A stretch of DNA of 64,000 nucleotides from Arachis hypogaea (lineage: Eukaryota; Streptophyta; Magnoliopsida; Fabales; Fabaceae): positions 103,137,837 through 103,201,836 of the forward strand of contig NC_092038.1 in the NCBI RefSeq assembly GCF_003086295.3. The letters run 5' to 3'. The position numbers and the translations under genes are program-made. The notes below the pieces were generated by a model. The model did not search any database and was not told where the DNA came from. It saw nothing but the letters and a program-made list of their open reading frames with translations. Below are positions 46,002-56,940 of the stretch, piece by piece. Within the stretch, counting starts at the first letter, position 1. Each line of letters begins with the position of its first letter.

Positions 46002-46021
46002 AATCCCTGGCAACAACGCCA
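46002..46021 (-). other. Primer-binding site of D (tRNA-Asp type, altered)
   Basis: The minus strand reads TGGCGTTGTTGCCAGGGATT, three C/T or G/A changes from the tRNA-Asp complement. Confidence 0.78.
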
Positions 46022-46028
46022 TAAAACT

Positions 46029-46560
46029 TGATGACCGGAATTCACTACTCACAAAATTTTTTATTATGAATCCATTCTTTTGGCAAGCGCACCAAAATTA
46101 TTGTCAAGTAATAACCCACAGTGGAGTGGAATCGTATCCACATAGATTGGTAGATTTGAACAATTTTAATCAATTGGTGAATTAGTTAAGCTAACAGAAT
46201 AGATTGTGATTGCGGAATTATAAATGGGCAGAATTATAAATGACTCAAAAATAAAGAGAAGCAGTAAAATGCAGAAATAAAAATGGCAAGAATGTAAAGG
46301 GAAGAAGCTTAAATGACATAAATTTAAATGGGAATAGGGATTTGCAAAATATAGAAAAAAGCTATAAAGAATGTGGAAGATAAGAATAGGGGGATTCATT
46401 GAGATCAGGAGATGTTGTCATTTTGGATTAAATCGAACTCATATCCTCTTCAATCATGTAACTCATTGACCTCTTGGCAATCATGATTGATTGAGTCCCA
46501 ATCCCTTGGTAACTCAATCTCTCAGACCTTGATCAATAGCCAATTCCTTAGTCTAATTGC
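46029..46560 (-). repeat. Element D 5' LTR, inner part
   Basis: It starts TGATGACCGG beside the PBS. It is split after ATTGC (46556-46560) by the solo LTR G and resumes at 48207. Confidence 0.8.
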
Positions 46561-48201
46561 TGATGAGCGGATATATTATATGCTTTTTGGCATTATTTTT
46601 AGTATGTTTTTAGTATGTTTCAGTTAGTTTTTTTATATTTTTATTAGTTTTTAGTTAAAATGCACTTTTCTGGATGTTACTATGAGTTTGTGCATTTTTC
46701 TGTGATTTTAGGTATTTTTTGGCTGAAATTGAGGGACCTGAGCAAAAATCTGATTCAGAGGCTAAAAAGGACTGCAGATGCTGTTGGATTCTGACCTCCC
46801 TGCACTCGAAGTGAATTTTCTTGAGCTACAGAAGCCTAATTGGCTCGCTCTCAATTGCGTTGGAAAGTAGACATCCTGGGCTTTCCAGCAATGTATAATA
46901 GTCTATACTTTGCCCGAGATTTGATGGCCCAAACAGGCGTTCCAAGTCAGCTCAAGAATTTTGGTGTAAAACGCCGGAACTGGCACAAGAATGGGAGTTA
47001 AACGCCCAAACTGGCACAAAAGCTGGCATTTAACTCCAAGAAAAGTCTCTACACGAAAATGCTTCAATGCTCAGCCCAAGCACACACCAAATGGGCCTGG
47101 AAGTGGATTTTTATGTCATTTACTCATCTTTGTAAACCCTAAGCTACTAGTTCTCTATAAATAGGACCTTTTGCTATTGTATTTGAATATCTTTTGATCA
47201 CTTTAGATCTTAGGATCATCTTTGGACGCCTAGTCCTTAGATCATGGAGGCTGGCCTCTCGGCCATGCCTAGACCTTGTTCTTATGTATTTTCAACGGTG
47301 GAGTTTCTACACACCATAGATTAAGGTGTGGAGCTCTGCTGTACCTCGAGTATTAATGCAATTACTATTGTTCTTCTATTCAATTCGGCTTATTCTTGTT
47401 CTAAGATATCACTTGTCCCTCAACTTGATGAATGTGATGATCCGTGACACTCATCATCATTCTCACCTATGAATGTGTGCCTGACAACCACCTCCGTTCT
47501 ACTTTAGATTGAGTGGATATCTCTTGGATTTCTTAACCGGAATCTTCGTGGTATAAGCTAGAATTGATGGCGGCATTCTTGAGAATCCAGAAGGTCTAAA
47601 CCTTGTCTATGGTATTTTGAGTAGGATTCAAGGATTGAATGACTGTGACGAGCTTCAAACTCGCGATTGTGGTGCGTTAGTGACAGACGCAAAAGAATCA
47701 CTGGATTCTATTCCGACATGATCGAGAACCGACAGCTGAATAGCCGTGCTGTGACAAAGCGCGTTGAACATTTTCACTGAGAGGACGGGACTGTAGCCAT
47801 TGACAACGGTGATGCCCAACATACAGCTTGCCATGGAAAGGAGTAAGAAGGATTGGATGAAGACAGTAGGAAAGCAGAGAGACGGAAGGGACAAAGCATC
47901 TCCATACGCTTATCTGAAATTCTAACCAATGAATTACATAAGTATCTCTATCTTTATTTTATGCTTTATTCATAAATCATCTATAACCATTTGAATCTGC
48001 CTGACTGAGATTTACAAGATGACCATAGCTTACTTCATACCAACAATCTCCGTGGTATCGACCCTTACTCGCGTAAGGTTTATTACTTGTACGACCCAGT
48101 GCACTTGCTGGTTAGTTGTGCGAAGTTGTGATAAAGAGTTGAGATTGCAATTGAGCGTACCATGTTGATGACGCCATTGATGATCACAATTTCATGCACC
48201 A
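46561..48201 (+). mobile_element. G: solo LTR of the C/E family
   Basis: This 1,641-bp LTR begins TGATGAGCGG and ends CATGCACCA, with ATTGC on both sides (46556-46560, 48202-48206). It has no PBS or internal sequence, so it arose by LTR-LTR recombination. It has a good TATA box (CTATAAATAGG near 47153-47163) and U3 palindromes near 46930-47040. The minus-strand frame at 47655-47894 is not a gene. Confidence 0.93.
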
Positions 48202-48206
48202 ATTGC

Positions 48207-49227
48207 TCATGAAGAGAGATATGCTTGGTCCCTGATTATACCACACATCATCATAGGTCCAAGTAAAGGAAGGATTTTATGTCACCATATCCAAACACCA
48301 AGACCCAGATCCTACTCAAGTGTGAGAAGGGATTTCTAGCATGGCATGTTTCCTTTTCCAAGGTTCCCATGAAACCCATTTTGCATTCAATCTCTTTTCC
48401 AAGATAATTGAACTAAGCATGAAGAACGAAATTCCTTCTAGCAAATCAAAGAGAAGATAAAGAGAAGAAGAAATTTTTTATCATTAATCCATCAAGTACA
48501 ACAGAGCTCCCTCTCTCAATGAGAGGGAATTTAGCTACTCATTGCTCAGAGAAAAGTACTCAAGATGAAGAAGATGATGAAGTAAAAAGTAAATCTAAAA
48601 GTTATTTTCTACAACTTAGCTTCCTAACTGCTTAACCCCTTTCTTAGTACTTTTTGGGGTTATTTATACTACTACCAATTATGAAAATAAAGGAAATACA
48701 AAAGTGAAAAGAAAAAATACAATTTGGAGGGAAAAGAAACTCAATAAACATGATCTCCCAGCTGGTGTGTGGCTGGCACTTCAGTGGCGTGCCACGTCTT
48801 CCTCTGATTATGGCTTGGCGTGCCACGCTCAGCTCGTCAAGTGGCACGCCCTCCTTCATTAGCATCCTGGCGTGCCACGCCTTCGAGCCCAAGTGGCACA
48901 CCCAGGGACTTTTAATCACTTGTGTAGCCTGGCGTGCCATGCCTTCGAGCCCAAGTGGCACGCCCAGGCCTTCTCCCTCTTCTTCTTGCTTCTAGAAAAT
49001 TGAACTAGCGTGGCACGCCCTGGGTCTGGCGTGCCACGCCCATTTGTGTGCATGGTCCTTTGTTGGCGTTCCACGCCCAACATTCAAGTGGCATGCCCAG
49101 CTCTTCTTTTGGTTGATTGGTAAAGATGGTGTGCCACGCCTGAGACTCAAGTGGCACTCCTGGATGGAGAGTGGTAGCTGGTGTGCCACGCCTTCAATAC
49201 CAAGTGGCACCCCTTATGGTTGGCCTC
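48207..49227 (-). repeat. Element D 5' LTR, outer part, cut by H
   Basis: This continues the D LTR after G. TATAAATAACCCC on the minus strand (about 48655-48667) is a TATA candidate and the GGCGTGCCACGCC cluster lies upstream of it. The LTR end is not reached before H starts at 49228. Confidence 0.75.
48770..49215. repeat. GGCGTGCCACGCC palindrome cluster in D-family U3
   Basis: Copies of GGCGTGCCACGCC or half-sites GTGGCACGCC occur near 48786, 48818, 48840, 48870, 48893, 48931, 48955, 49010, 49029, 49065, 49130 and 49182. Many alternate as palindrome, then CAAGTGGCACGCCC. It is built like the GGCGTTTAACGCC arrays but with a different core. Confidence 0.85.
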
Positions 49228-50709
49228 TGATAAACCATTATTTTATAATTTATCTTATGTTTAATTGTGTGGTTTTATCAAGTCTTCACCCACTTATTCA
49301 TATGATTTGCATGTATTTATAACTCCTTCCTAAATTTGTGCTATATTTGAAAACTTACTTCTTAGAGATCTTTTAATTATGTATTTTAATTCTCCTCTAT
49401 ACCATTTGATGCCGTGATCCGTGTGTTAAATGTTTTAGGCTTCATAGGGCAGGAATGGCTTGGAGAATGGAGAGGAAGCTTGCAAAAATGGAAGGAACAC
49501 AAGAAATTGAAGAGATGACCAGCAAAAAGTGACGCGGACGCATGGCTCACGTGACCGCATGAAATGGTGAAAATTACAGCGACGCACTCGCGTGGATTGG
49601 AAGCTGCACGAGTGACGCGCATGCGGGGATGATGCGTACGCGTGACTAGGAAAACGCTGAATGATGTGCACACGTGGACGACGCATTCGCGTGACATGCG
49701 CAATCTGCAGAATTAACAGAATTCGCTGGGGGCAATTTTGGGTCACGTTTTAACCCAGTTTTTGGCTGAGAAACGTAGATTAGAGCCAAGGAACATGCAG
49801 AGACCAAGGAGGGATGACACATTACAATAATTCTTAGTTTTAGATATGATTTTTGCTCCTCCTCTAGGTTTTTTCTCTACACATTCATAGTTCTTAGGAT
49901 TTTGTTTTTATTGCTTTTTGGATTGGGATATTGAGAAGAGTTATTACCTCCATAAGACTTCATCGCTCTAGTTTGTTTTCTCTATTTTTCACTTACTCTT
50001 TCATATCCTTAATTTGTTCAGAGTTACAATTGGATTACTTTTAGAACTTATTAATACAAGAACTATTTTTATTTTTAATTGATCTTTTTTATTATTATTT
50101 GTCATGTCTTTCTTTATTTTCTTTTTTTATTTTGTGAAGTTTACATTCATGATGATAGAGTAGTTCTCTAACTTGATTGGGAGTTGATTGAAAGGAGAAC
50201 CTTGAGTTGGAATGCTCAAGAGTAAAATTGTAATTGGGTTTATTGTTTGATGGCTCTCTAGTCACTGACACTAATCCTTCCCAAGGGAGAGGATTAGAAC
50301 TTGTGAATAGAAGTAGACTTCCAACTTACTTGACTTTTCTCTACCTAGTAAAGGATAACTAAGTAGAAACAACCTTCAATTATCAATTGATCTTGGGAGA
50401 ACTCCAACAAGGATAGAACTTCCGATTAATCTACTCTCGGTCAAGATTTTTATTTAAATTACATAAATTTTCTGATTTAATTTCCTGTTTTTCAAACTCA
50501 AAACCATTTTGGAAAACCTCTGATTGATAAAATAGCACATCTTTCTGCAACTCATTGGGAGACGACCTGGGATTTATACTCCCAGTATTTTAATTATAAT
50601 TTTGTGACAACCCTTCTAAATTGATAAGCAGATTTTTATTGGTTAAGAACAGTACTTGCAACGTATCTCTCACATTAATTTCTTAATCTGCCAATTTCCG
50701 CCACGTCCA
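49228..50709 (+). repeat. Element H 5' LTR
   Basis: It runs from TGATAAACC to CCACGTCCA, next to the PBS. The start is chosen from the TG near the change of sequence character; a target duplication cannot be checked because the other end is outside. No coding frame is credible (49386-49746 frames come from the palindrome cluster). Confidence 0.75.
49530..49715. repeat. GACGC...GCGTC / CGCGTGAC palindrome cluster in H-family U3
   Basis: Words such as GACGCGGACGCATGG, GACGCACTCGCGTGG, GACGCGCATGCGGGG, GATGCGTACGCGTGAC and GACGCATTCGCGTGAC recur about every 30-45 bp. Each is an imperfect palindrome. It is the CpG-richest part of the LTR. Confidence 0.75.
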
Positions 50710-50713
50710 GTTT

Positions 50714-50731
50714 TGGCGCCGTTGCCGGGGA
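50714..50731 (+). other. Primer-binding site of H (tRNA-Asp, perfect)
   Basis: TGGCGCCGTTGCCGGGGA follows the LTR end by four bases. Confidence 0.9.
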
Positions 50732-50822
50732 GTTGCAATAGAGTGCTAATTTATTAATTGGAATTTATTTATTTGCATTTTATTTTATTTTTCTACTATG
50801 AGTTGCATGTTTCTTTCATTAA

Positions 50823-51794
50823 ATGACGCGTTCACTACCTAATCCAAGCTTGCAAGTATTTGATCCTGAGATTGAAAGGACTATTTCACGTATAAGGCAA
50901 GCTCGGTGTCGGTTAGTCCTCTCCGAGGGCGAATCTGAAACGTCACTTAAGGAAGAAACAAGCTCCCTTTCTACTGATTTGGTTTATTTACGTGTAGGTG
51001 AAATGGCCGCACCTTGGAGAGTTACTATCCAGGAAGCTGGAGCCCCTGATTTTACACTGCAACCATATCAAGCGCATCACTCAGCAGTGGCTGCAGATTT
51101 TGAACTAAAGACTGCACTACTCAACTTGATTCCTAAGTTTCATGGCTTACCTGCTCAAGAGCCTATCAAGCACCTTAGGGATTTCCAGGCAGCCTGTTCT
51201 ACTGTCAGGTGTGATGGTGCAGATGAAACTTCTATTCTGTTAAAAGTCTTCCCATTCTCTCTTGAGGGAAAGGCGAGGGAGTGGTACTACACTCAACCTG
51301 GAGCGACTATTGCTAACTGGGATACACTTAGAATAGAATTTCTAGAAAAATACTTTCCAGCTGAAGTTACTGATAGATTGAGGAAACAAATTTCTATGAT
51401 TATTCAAGGCGAATCTGAGACTCTCTACGAATATTGGAAGCGCTTCAACAATCTTCTGGAAGCATGTCCCCACTATATGATTGACAAGTTGGTGTTGCCC
51501 GGCTACTTCACACAGGGCATGAAGCCTCAAGATAAGACCACATTGGAAGGTGCTAGCAATGGGTCTATGAAAAAGTACAATACCACTGATGAAGTATCGC
51601 AATTGATCAATGACTTAGCTGAATCCACTATGAATCATAGGCAGAGGCAAAGCCACTCAAAAGTTATTGCAGAGCTATCCTCTAGCAGAGAAACTGCTGC
51701 TCTGACTCAGAGTATATGTGAAATGACCAACCTACTGAAGCAGATGCAGTTGAATCAACAACAGGCTCAACAAGCTCAGCCTCCCCCACCATAA
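50823..51794 (+). CDS. Element H gag, N-terminal and core
   Basis: The open frame has 323 residues from ATG at 50823 (MTRSLPNPSLQVFDPEIERT). A Gag domain lies at about residues 90-270: FELKTALLNLIPKFHGLPAQ, FPFSLEGKAREWYYTQPG, FLEKYFPAEVTDRLRKQI and ACPHYMIDKLVLPGYFTQGM. It ends in a Gln/Pro-rich tail and TAA; in-frame sequence related to Gag continues downstream with stops. It would have formed the particle shell. This Gag differs clearly from those of A-D, supporting a separate lineage. Confidence 0.8.
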   Translation: MTRSLPNPSLQVFDPEIERTISRIRQARCRLVLSEGESETSLKEETSSLSTDLVYLRVGEMAAPWRVTIQEAGAPDFTLQPYQAHHSAVAADFELKTALLNLIPKFHGLPAQEPIKHLRDFQAACSTVRCDGADETSILLKVFPFSLEGKAREWYYTQPGATIANWDTLRIEFLEKYFPAEVTDRLRKQISMIIQGESETLYEYWKRFNNLLEACPHYMIDKLVLPGYFTQGMKPQDKTTLEGASNGSMKKYNTTDEVSQLINDLAESTMNHRQRQSHSKVIAELSSSRETAALTQSICEMTNLLKQMQLNQQQAQQAQPPPP

Positions 51795-52660
51795 CAAGGC
51801 CAACAGTTGGTTCCATAAAGAGTATGCGGGGTCTGTGCTGATTATAGTAATTATACTGATGAATGTCCGCAGCTCCAATAGGAATACAATACTGTGGTAG
51901 CAACTTATAACTTCTACGACCATCCAAATCAAGGATACAATCAAGGTGGTAACTACAACCATGGATGGCAAGATAATTCCAACCAAGGTTGGAGAGATAA
52001 TTCTAATCAGGGTTGGAGGGATAATTATAACAAAGGAGGCAGAGATAACAATGGAAACCAGAGGTGGAATAACAATAACAACATCAGACAGCAGAATCAA
52101 AATCAACCTTACAGAGCACCTCACCTAAGACAGCCTTAAGGACCATAGCACAATCAACAACAAGCCCCTCAGATCACTTATTCTAATTCCTCATCACACG
52201 CGAGATGCTCCGTTCTCTTGCGCAAGGGCAGCAAGATATGCATACACAGCTAAAATCTACTTTAAATGGTCTGACTGCAACTTTAAAAGCTCTCGTCTCT
52301 TGGTTAGATTCACCACCTAACTCCACCAACCAACCTTCAAGCTCCAGTGGTCTTCCTTCTCAACCCTTACCTAATCCCAAGGGTGGCATCAATGCCATCA
52401 CTCTGAGATCCGGAACTACATTACATGAGAGGAACCAAGAGGAGCCAAGTCCACCAGAACACACCCCAGCTGCAGATGCAATGGAAGTGGAAGATGCTGA
52501 AGAGGAAGAAGACATACAGGACATAGTTGAAGAAGAGGAAACTCAACCACAGGGTGAAGCACCAAAGGATGCTGAAGCTGCAGATAACGCCCGTCCTGTC
52601 CCCTTCCCACAACTCGCAAGGAAGCCCAGGAAGCAGATGGACTTGATCCCAAAATGGTAG
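51795..52660 (+). pseudogene. Element H gag distal part (zinc-knuckle-like and repeat region)
   Basis: After the stop, in another reading segment, CGVCADYSNYTDEC resembles a CCHC zinc knuckle with Tyr at the His position. It is followed by short peptide repeats (NQGWRDNSNQGWRDN, 51894-52139). The frame 52205-52660 begins with coiled-coil-like MLRSLAQGQQDMHTQLKS and contains PLPNPKGGINAITLRSGT, the usual Gag block before protease. Confidence 0.7.
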
Positions 52661-52689
52661 AAATATTCAAAAAGGTTGAGGTAACTATT

Positions 52690-53534
52690 CCCCTTTTTGA
52701 TGTTATTCAATAGGTACCTAAATATGCGAAGTTTCTAAAGGATTTATATATACATAAGGATAAAATTAATAAATTAGAAACTATTCCTTTAGGTAGTTCT
52801 ATCTCTGCTTTAATGGGAGGTATACCTAAAAAATGTAATGATCCAGGTCCATGTATGGTTAACTATACTATTGGAGGTGTGATATTTTTTGATTGCATGT
52901 GTAATTTAGGAGCGTGTGTTAGTATAATGCCTTTGTCTATATATAATGCTTTAAGGCTCCTTCCCTTAAAAAGGTCAGCAGCTCGTTTTGTGTTGGCAGA
53001 TAAAAGCATTATTACAGTGATTAAATTGCTGAAGTTGTATTAGTGAGCATCAAGGAGCTCACATTTCTCATTGACTTCTATATCCTGGAAATGCCCCCTA
53101 ATGACTCCGGGAGGCCATCATCAATCCTGCTTGGAAGACCATTCCTGAAGACTTCAAAGTTCAAGCTGGACGCATTTTCAAGAACTTATTCTTTTGAAAT
53201 AGATGGCAGAATAGTGAAATTTAGTTTAAATGAAGCTATGAAGCATCCTCTGGAAGATCATTCTATCTCCCAGTGTGACATCATTGATGAAACTGTAGCT
53301 GAAGTTCACCAGGAAGAATTAGAAGAGAAGTACATAGGGCAACGTCCAAGTGTGGGGACATTTTTAGAAGACAATGAGAGCACTTTACCATTATCACCAG
53401 CTCCGGATAATCCAGAGCCTGGCCATGAGCAGAAATTAGAATTAAAGCCCCTCCCTCCACACCTCAAGTATGCTTACCTTGAGGACAAGCAAAAGTTTCC
53501 AGTTATCATTGCAAGGGAACTCACTTCTCAATAA
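52690..53534 (+). pseudogene. Element H aspartic protease region, catalytic Asp lost
   Basis: Two frames, 52813-53043 and 53043-53534, together cover the protease. The active-site motif reads CNLGACVSIMPLS, with Asn where the catalytic Asp is expected. The later block SSILLGRPFLKTSKFKLDAF is kept. The linker to RT has LKPLPPHLKYAYLEDKQKFP, typical of this superfamily. Confidence 0.78.
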
Positions 53535-53794
53535 GAAGAACAGCTGCTCAGTGTACTGAGAAAACATAAGAAAGCGATTGGATGGAGCTTGGCGGATATA
53601 GTAGGTATCAACCCTCAAGTTTGTGAGTACAGAATATTCTTAGAAGAGGGAGCAAAACCTGTCAGTCAACCTCAAAGGAGATTGAATCCCACCATCTTAG
53701 AAGCTGCCAAGAAGGAAGTGACCAGGCTACTTGAAGCAGATATCATTTATCCTATCTCAGATAGTGAATGGGTCAGTCCAGTACAAGTGGTGCC
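53535..53794 (+). pseudogene. Element H reverse transcriptase, first part
   Basis: A stop at 53532-53534 precedes text with ADIVGINPQVCEYRIFLEEG, QPQRRLNPTILEAAKKEV and YPISDSEWVSPVQVVP. The sequence then changes abruptly at 53795 into the LTR of E. Confidence 0.82.
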
Positions 53795-55435
53795 TGGTGC
53801 AAGAAATTGTGATCATCAATAGCGCCATCAACATGGTACGCTCAATTGCAATCTCAACTCTTTATCACAACTTCGCACAACTAACCAGCAAGTGCACTGG
53901 GTCGTCCAAGTAATAAACCTTACGCGAGTAAGGGTCGATCCCACGGAGATTGTTGGTATGAAGAAAGCTATGGTCATCTTGTAAATCTCAGTCAGGTAGA
54001 TTCAAATGGTTATAGATGATTTATGAATAAAGCATAAAATAAAGATAGAGATACTTATGTAATTCATTGGTGAGAATTTCAGATAAGCGTATGGAGATGC
54101 TTTGTCCTTTCCGTCTCTCTACTTTCCTACTGTCTTGATCCAATCCTTCTTACTCCTTTCCATGGCAAGCTGTATGTTGGGCATCACCGTTGTCAATGGC
54201 TACAATCTCGTCCTCTCCGTGAAAATGTTCAACGCGCTCTGTCACAGCACGGCTATTCAGCTGTCGGTTCTCGATCATGTCGGAATAGAATCCAGTGATT
54301 CTTTTGCGTCTGTCACTAACGCCCCACAATCGCGAGTTTAAAGCTCGTCACAGTCATTCAATCCTCGAATCCTACTCAGAATACCACACACAAGGTTAAG
54401 ACCTTCTGGATTCTCTTGAATGCTGCCATCAATTCTAGCTTATACCACGATGATTCTAGTTAAGAAATCCAAGAGATATCCACTCAATCTAAGGTAAAAC
54501 AGAGGTGGTTGTCAGGCACACGTTCAGAGGTGAGAATGATTATGAGTGTCACAGATCATCACATTCATCAAGTTGAGGAACAAGTGATATCTTAGAACAA
54601 GAATAAGCTGAATTGAATAGAAGAACAATAGTAATTGCATTAATACTCGAGGTACAGCAGAGCTCCACATCTTAATCTATGGTGTGTAGAAACTCCACCG
54701 TTGAAAATACCTAAGAACAAGGTCTAGGCATGGCCATGAGGCCAGCCCTCATGATCTAAGAACTAGACGTCCAAAGATGATCCTTAGATCTAAAGTGATC
54801 AAAAGATGTCTAATACAATAGCAAAAGGTCCTATTTGTAGAGAACTAGTAGCTTAGGGTTTACAAAGATGAGTAAATGACATAAAAATCCACTTCCGGGC
54901 CCACTTGGTGTGTGCTTGGGCTGAGCATTGAAGCATTTTCGTGTAGAGACTTTTCTTGGAGTTAAACGCCAGCATTTGTGCCATTTTGGGCGTTTAACTC
55001 CCATTCTTGTGCCAGTTCCGGCGTTTTACGCCAAAATTCTTGAGCTGACTTGGAACGCCTGTTTGGGCCATCAAATCTCGGACAAAGTATAAACTATTAT
55101 ACATTGATGGAAAGTCCAGGATGTCTACTTTCTAACGCAATTGAGAGCGCGCCAATTGGGCTTCTGTAGCTCCAGAAAATCCACTTCGAGTGCAGGGAGG
55201 TCAGAATCCAATAGCATCTGCAGTCCTTTTCAGCCTCTGAAGCAGATTTTTGCTCAGGTCCCTCAATTTCAGCCAGAAAATACCTGAAATCACAGAACAA
55301 CACACAAACTCATAGTAAAGTCCAGAAAAGTGAATTTTAACTAAAAACTAATAAAAATATAATAAAAACTAACTAAAACATACTAAAAACATACTGAAAA
55401 CAATGCCAAAAAGCGTATAAATTATCCGCTCATCA
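53795..55435 (-). repeat. Element E 3' LTR
   Basis: 1,641 bp from TGGTGCAAGAAATTG to ATCCGCTCATCA, the same length as solo LTR G. U3 palindromes lie near 54957-55070 and a weakened TATA near 54832-54842. The frame at 54102-54341 is the counterpart of fortuitous frames in other LTRs. Confidence 0.92.
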
Positions 55436-55475
55436 CAACACCAAACATAAATTGTTGCTTGTCCCCAAGTACTGA
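55436..55475 (-). promoter_or_regulatory. 3' LTR border module of E: hairpin plus ATGTTTGGTGTTG
   Basis: This matches 4693-4730 of C with a point change in the motif (AAGTTTGG to ATGTTTGG) and a lost base in one hairpin arm, so it is decayed. Confidence 0.55.
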
Positions 55476-56316
55476 AAATCAAATAAGATAAAAAGAGGAG
55501 AATATGCAATGAATTCCAAAAATATCTTTGAAGATCAGTATTAATTAGATGAGCGGGGCTTTTAGCTTTTTGCCTCTGAATAGTTTTGGCATCTCACTTT
55601 ATCCTTTGAAATTCAGAATGATGGGCTTCTATAGGAACTCAGAATCCAGATAGTGTTATTGATTCTCCTAGTTAATTATGATGATTCTTGAACATAGCTA
55701 CTTTATGAGTCTTGGCCGTGGCCCAAAGCACTCTGTCTTCCAGTATTACCACCGGATACATACATGCCACAGACACATAACTGGGTGAACCTTTTCAGAT
55801 TGTGACTTAGCTTTGCTAGAGTCCCCAATTAGAGGTGTCCAGGGTTCTTAAGCACACTCTTTTTGCCTTGGATCACGACTTTATTATTATATTATTTTAT
55901 TTTATTTTATTTTATTTTTTATTTTTTTTTTGTATTCACTGCTTTTTCTTGCTTCAAGAATCATTTTTATGATTTTTCAGATCCTCAGTAACATGTCTCC
56001 TTTTTCATCATTCTTTCAAGAGCCCACATTCATGAACAACAAATTCAAAAGACATATGCACTGTTCAAGCATACATTCAGAAGTCAAAGTATTGCCACCA
56101 CATCAAAATAATTAATCTGTTATAAAATTTGAAATTCATGCAATTCTTCTCTTTTTTTTTTTAATTAAGAACATTTTTTATTTAAGAAAGGTGATGGATT
56201 CATAGGACATTCATAAGACACTAATGATCATAAGACACAAACATAGATAAAACATAAAGCATAATTTTCGAAAAACAGAATAATAAAGAACAAGGAGATT
56301 AAAGAACGGGTCCACC
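55476..56316 (-). other. E 3' untranslated spacer
   Basis: This is the counterpart of 4731-5596 in C. It includes an expanded ATTTT/TTTTA simple-sequence run at about 55882-55932. No gene. Confidence 0.65.
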
Positions 56317-56902
56317 TTAGTGATGGCGGCTTGTTCTTCCTCTTGAAGATCTTATGGAGTGCTTGAGCTCCTCAATGTCTCTTCCTTGCCTTTGTTGCTC
56401 ATCTCTCATGATTCTTTGATCTTCTCTAATTTCATGGAAGAGGATGGAATGTTCTTGGTGCTCCACCCTTAGTTGTCCCATGTTGGAACTCAATTCTCCT
56501 AGGGAGGTGTTGATTTGCTCCCAATAGTTTTGTGGAGGAAAGTGCATCCCTTGAGGCATCTCAGGGATTTCATGATGAGTGGGATCTCTTGTTTGCTCCA
56601 TCCTTTTCTTGGTGATGGGCTTGAGGTCATGCTTTCTTAGTTGAACCGACTTCCCTTTTGAATCTCTCTTCCATTGAGCACCCTCTTCACAAATGTCTAT
56701 GAGGACTTGGTCCAACCTTTGATCAAAGTTGACCCTTTTTGAGTTTGAAAGGGACCTCAGGGATCACCTTCTTCATGGCCACAATCATAGAAGTGGTCTT
56801 GATGCACCCTTGAGATGAATCTCTCCATCTCCCATGACTCGGAGGTGGAAGCTTTTGCCTTCCCTTTCCTCTTTCTAGAGGTTTCTCTGGCCTTAGATGC
56901 CA
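56317..56902 (-). pseudogene. Env-like ORF of E with two internal deletions
   Basis: The counterpart of the 374-residue ORF of C. The start is changed and the part corresponding to the QEFYANAW block is deleted (junction near 56740). A second deletion joins HDLKP to ITKKRMEQ, removing the ARGWLEFIQRS block (junction near 56622). The C-terminal coiled-coil region 56715-56317 stays open. Confidence 0.78.
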
Positions 56903-56940
56903 TAAATGGTTATAGAAAAACAAAAAGCAATGCTTTTACC

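Larger units (their letters stand above)
38956..49227 (-). mobile_element. Element D: decayed Athila-type retrotransposon, minus strand, incomplete
   Basis: The internal region 38956-46028 has gag, protease, RT, RNase H, integrase, the post-pol stem-loop and the beginning of an env-like ORF, all on the minus strand. Its 5' LTR starts at 46029, contains the solo LTR G, and is cut by H at 49227. The 3' end is lost at the F-type LTR piece. It has many more stops and frameshifts than A or B, so it is probably the oldest element in this half. Confidence 0.85.
49228..53794 (+). mobile_element. Element H: Athila-related retrotransposon, plus strand, truncated in RT by E
   Basis: 5' LTR 49228-50709, perfect PBS 50714-50731, gag from 50823, protease about 52690-53534 and the start of RT to 53794, where E is inserted. 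The rest of pol is expected beyond E/J, outside the window. Its proteins are distinct from A-D, so it is another lineage. Confidence 0.85.

Noticed and set aside
48770..49215. CRISPR-like array of regular repeats
   Set aside because: Plant retrotransposon U3 context, palindromes of variable spacing and no cas genes.
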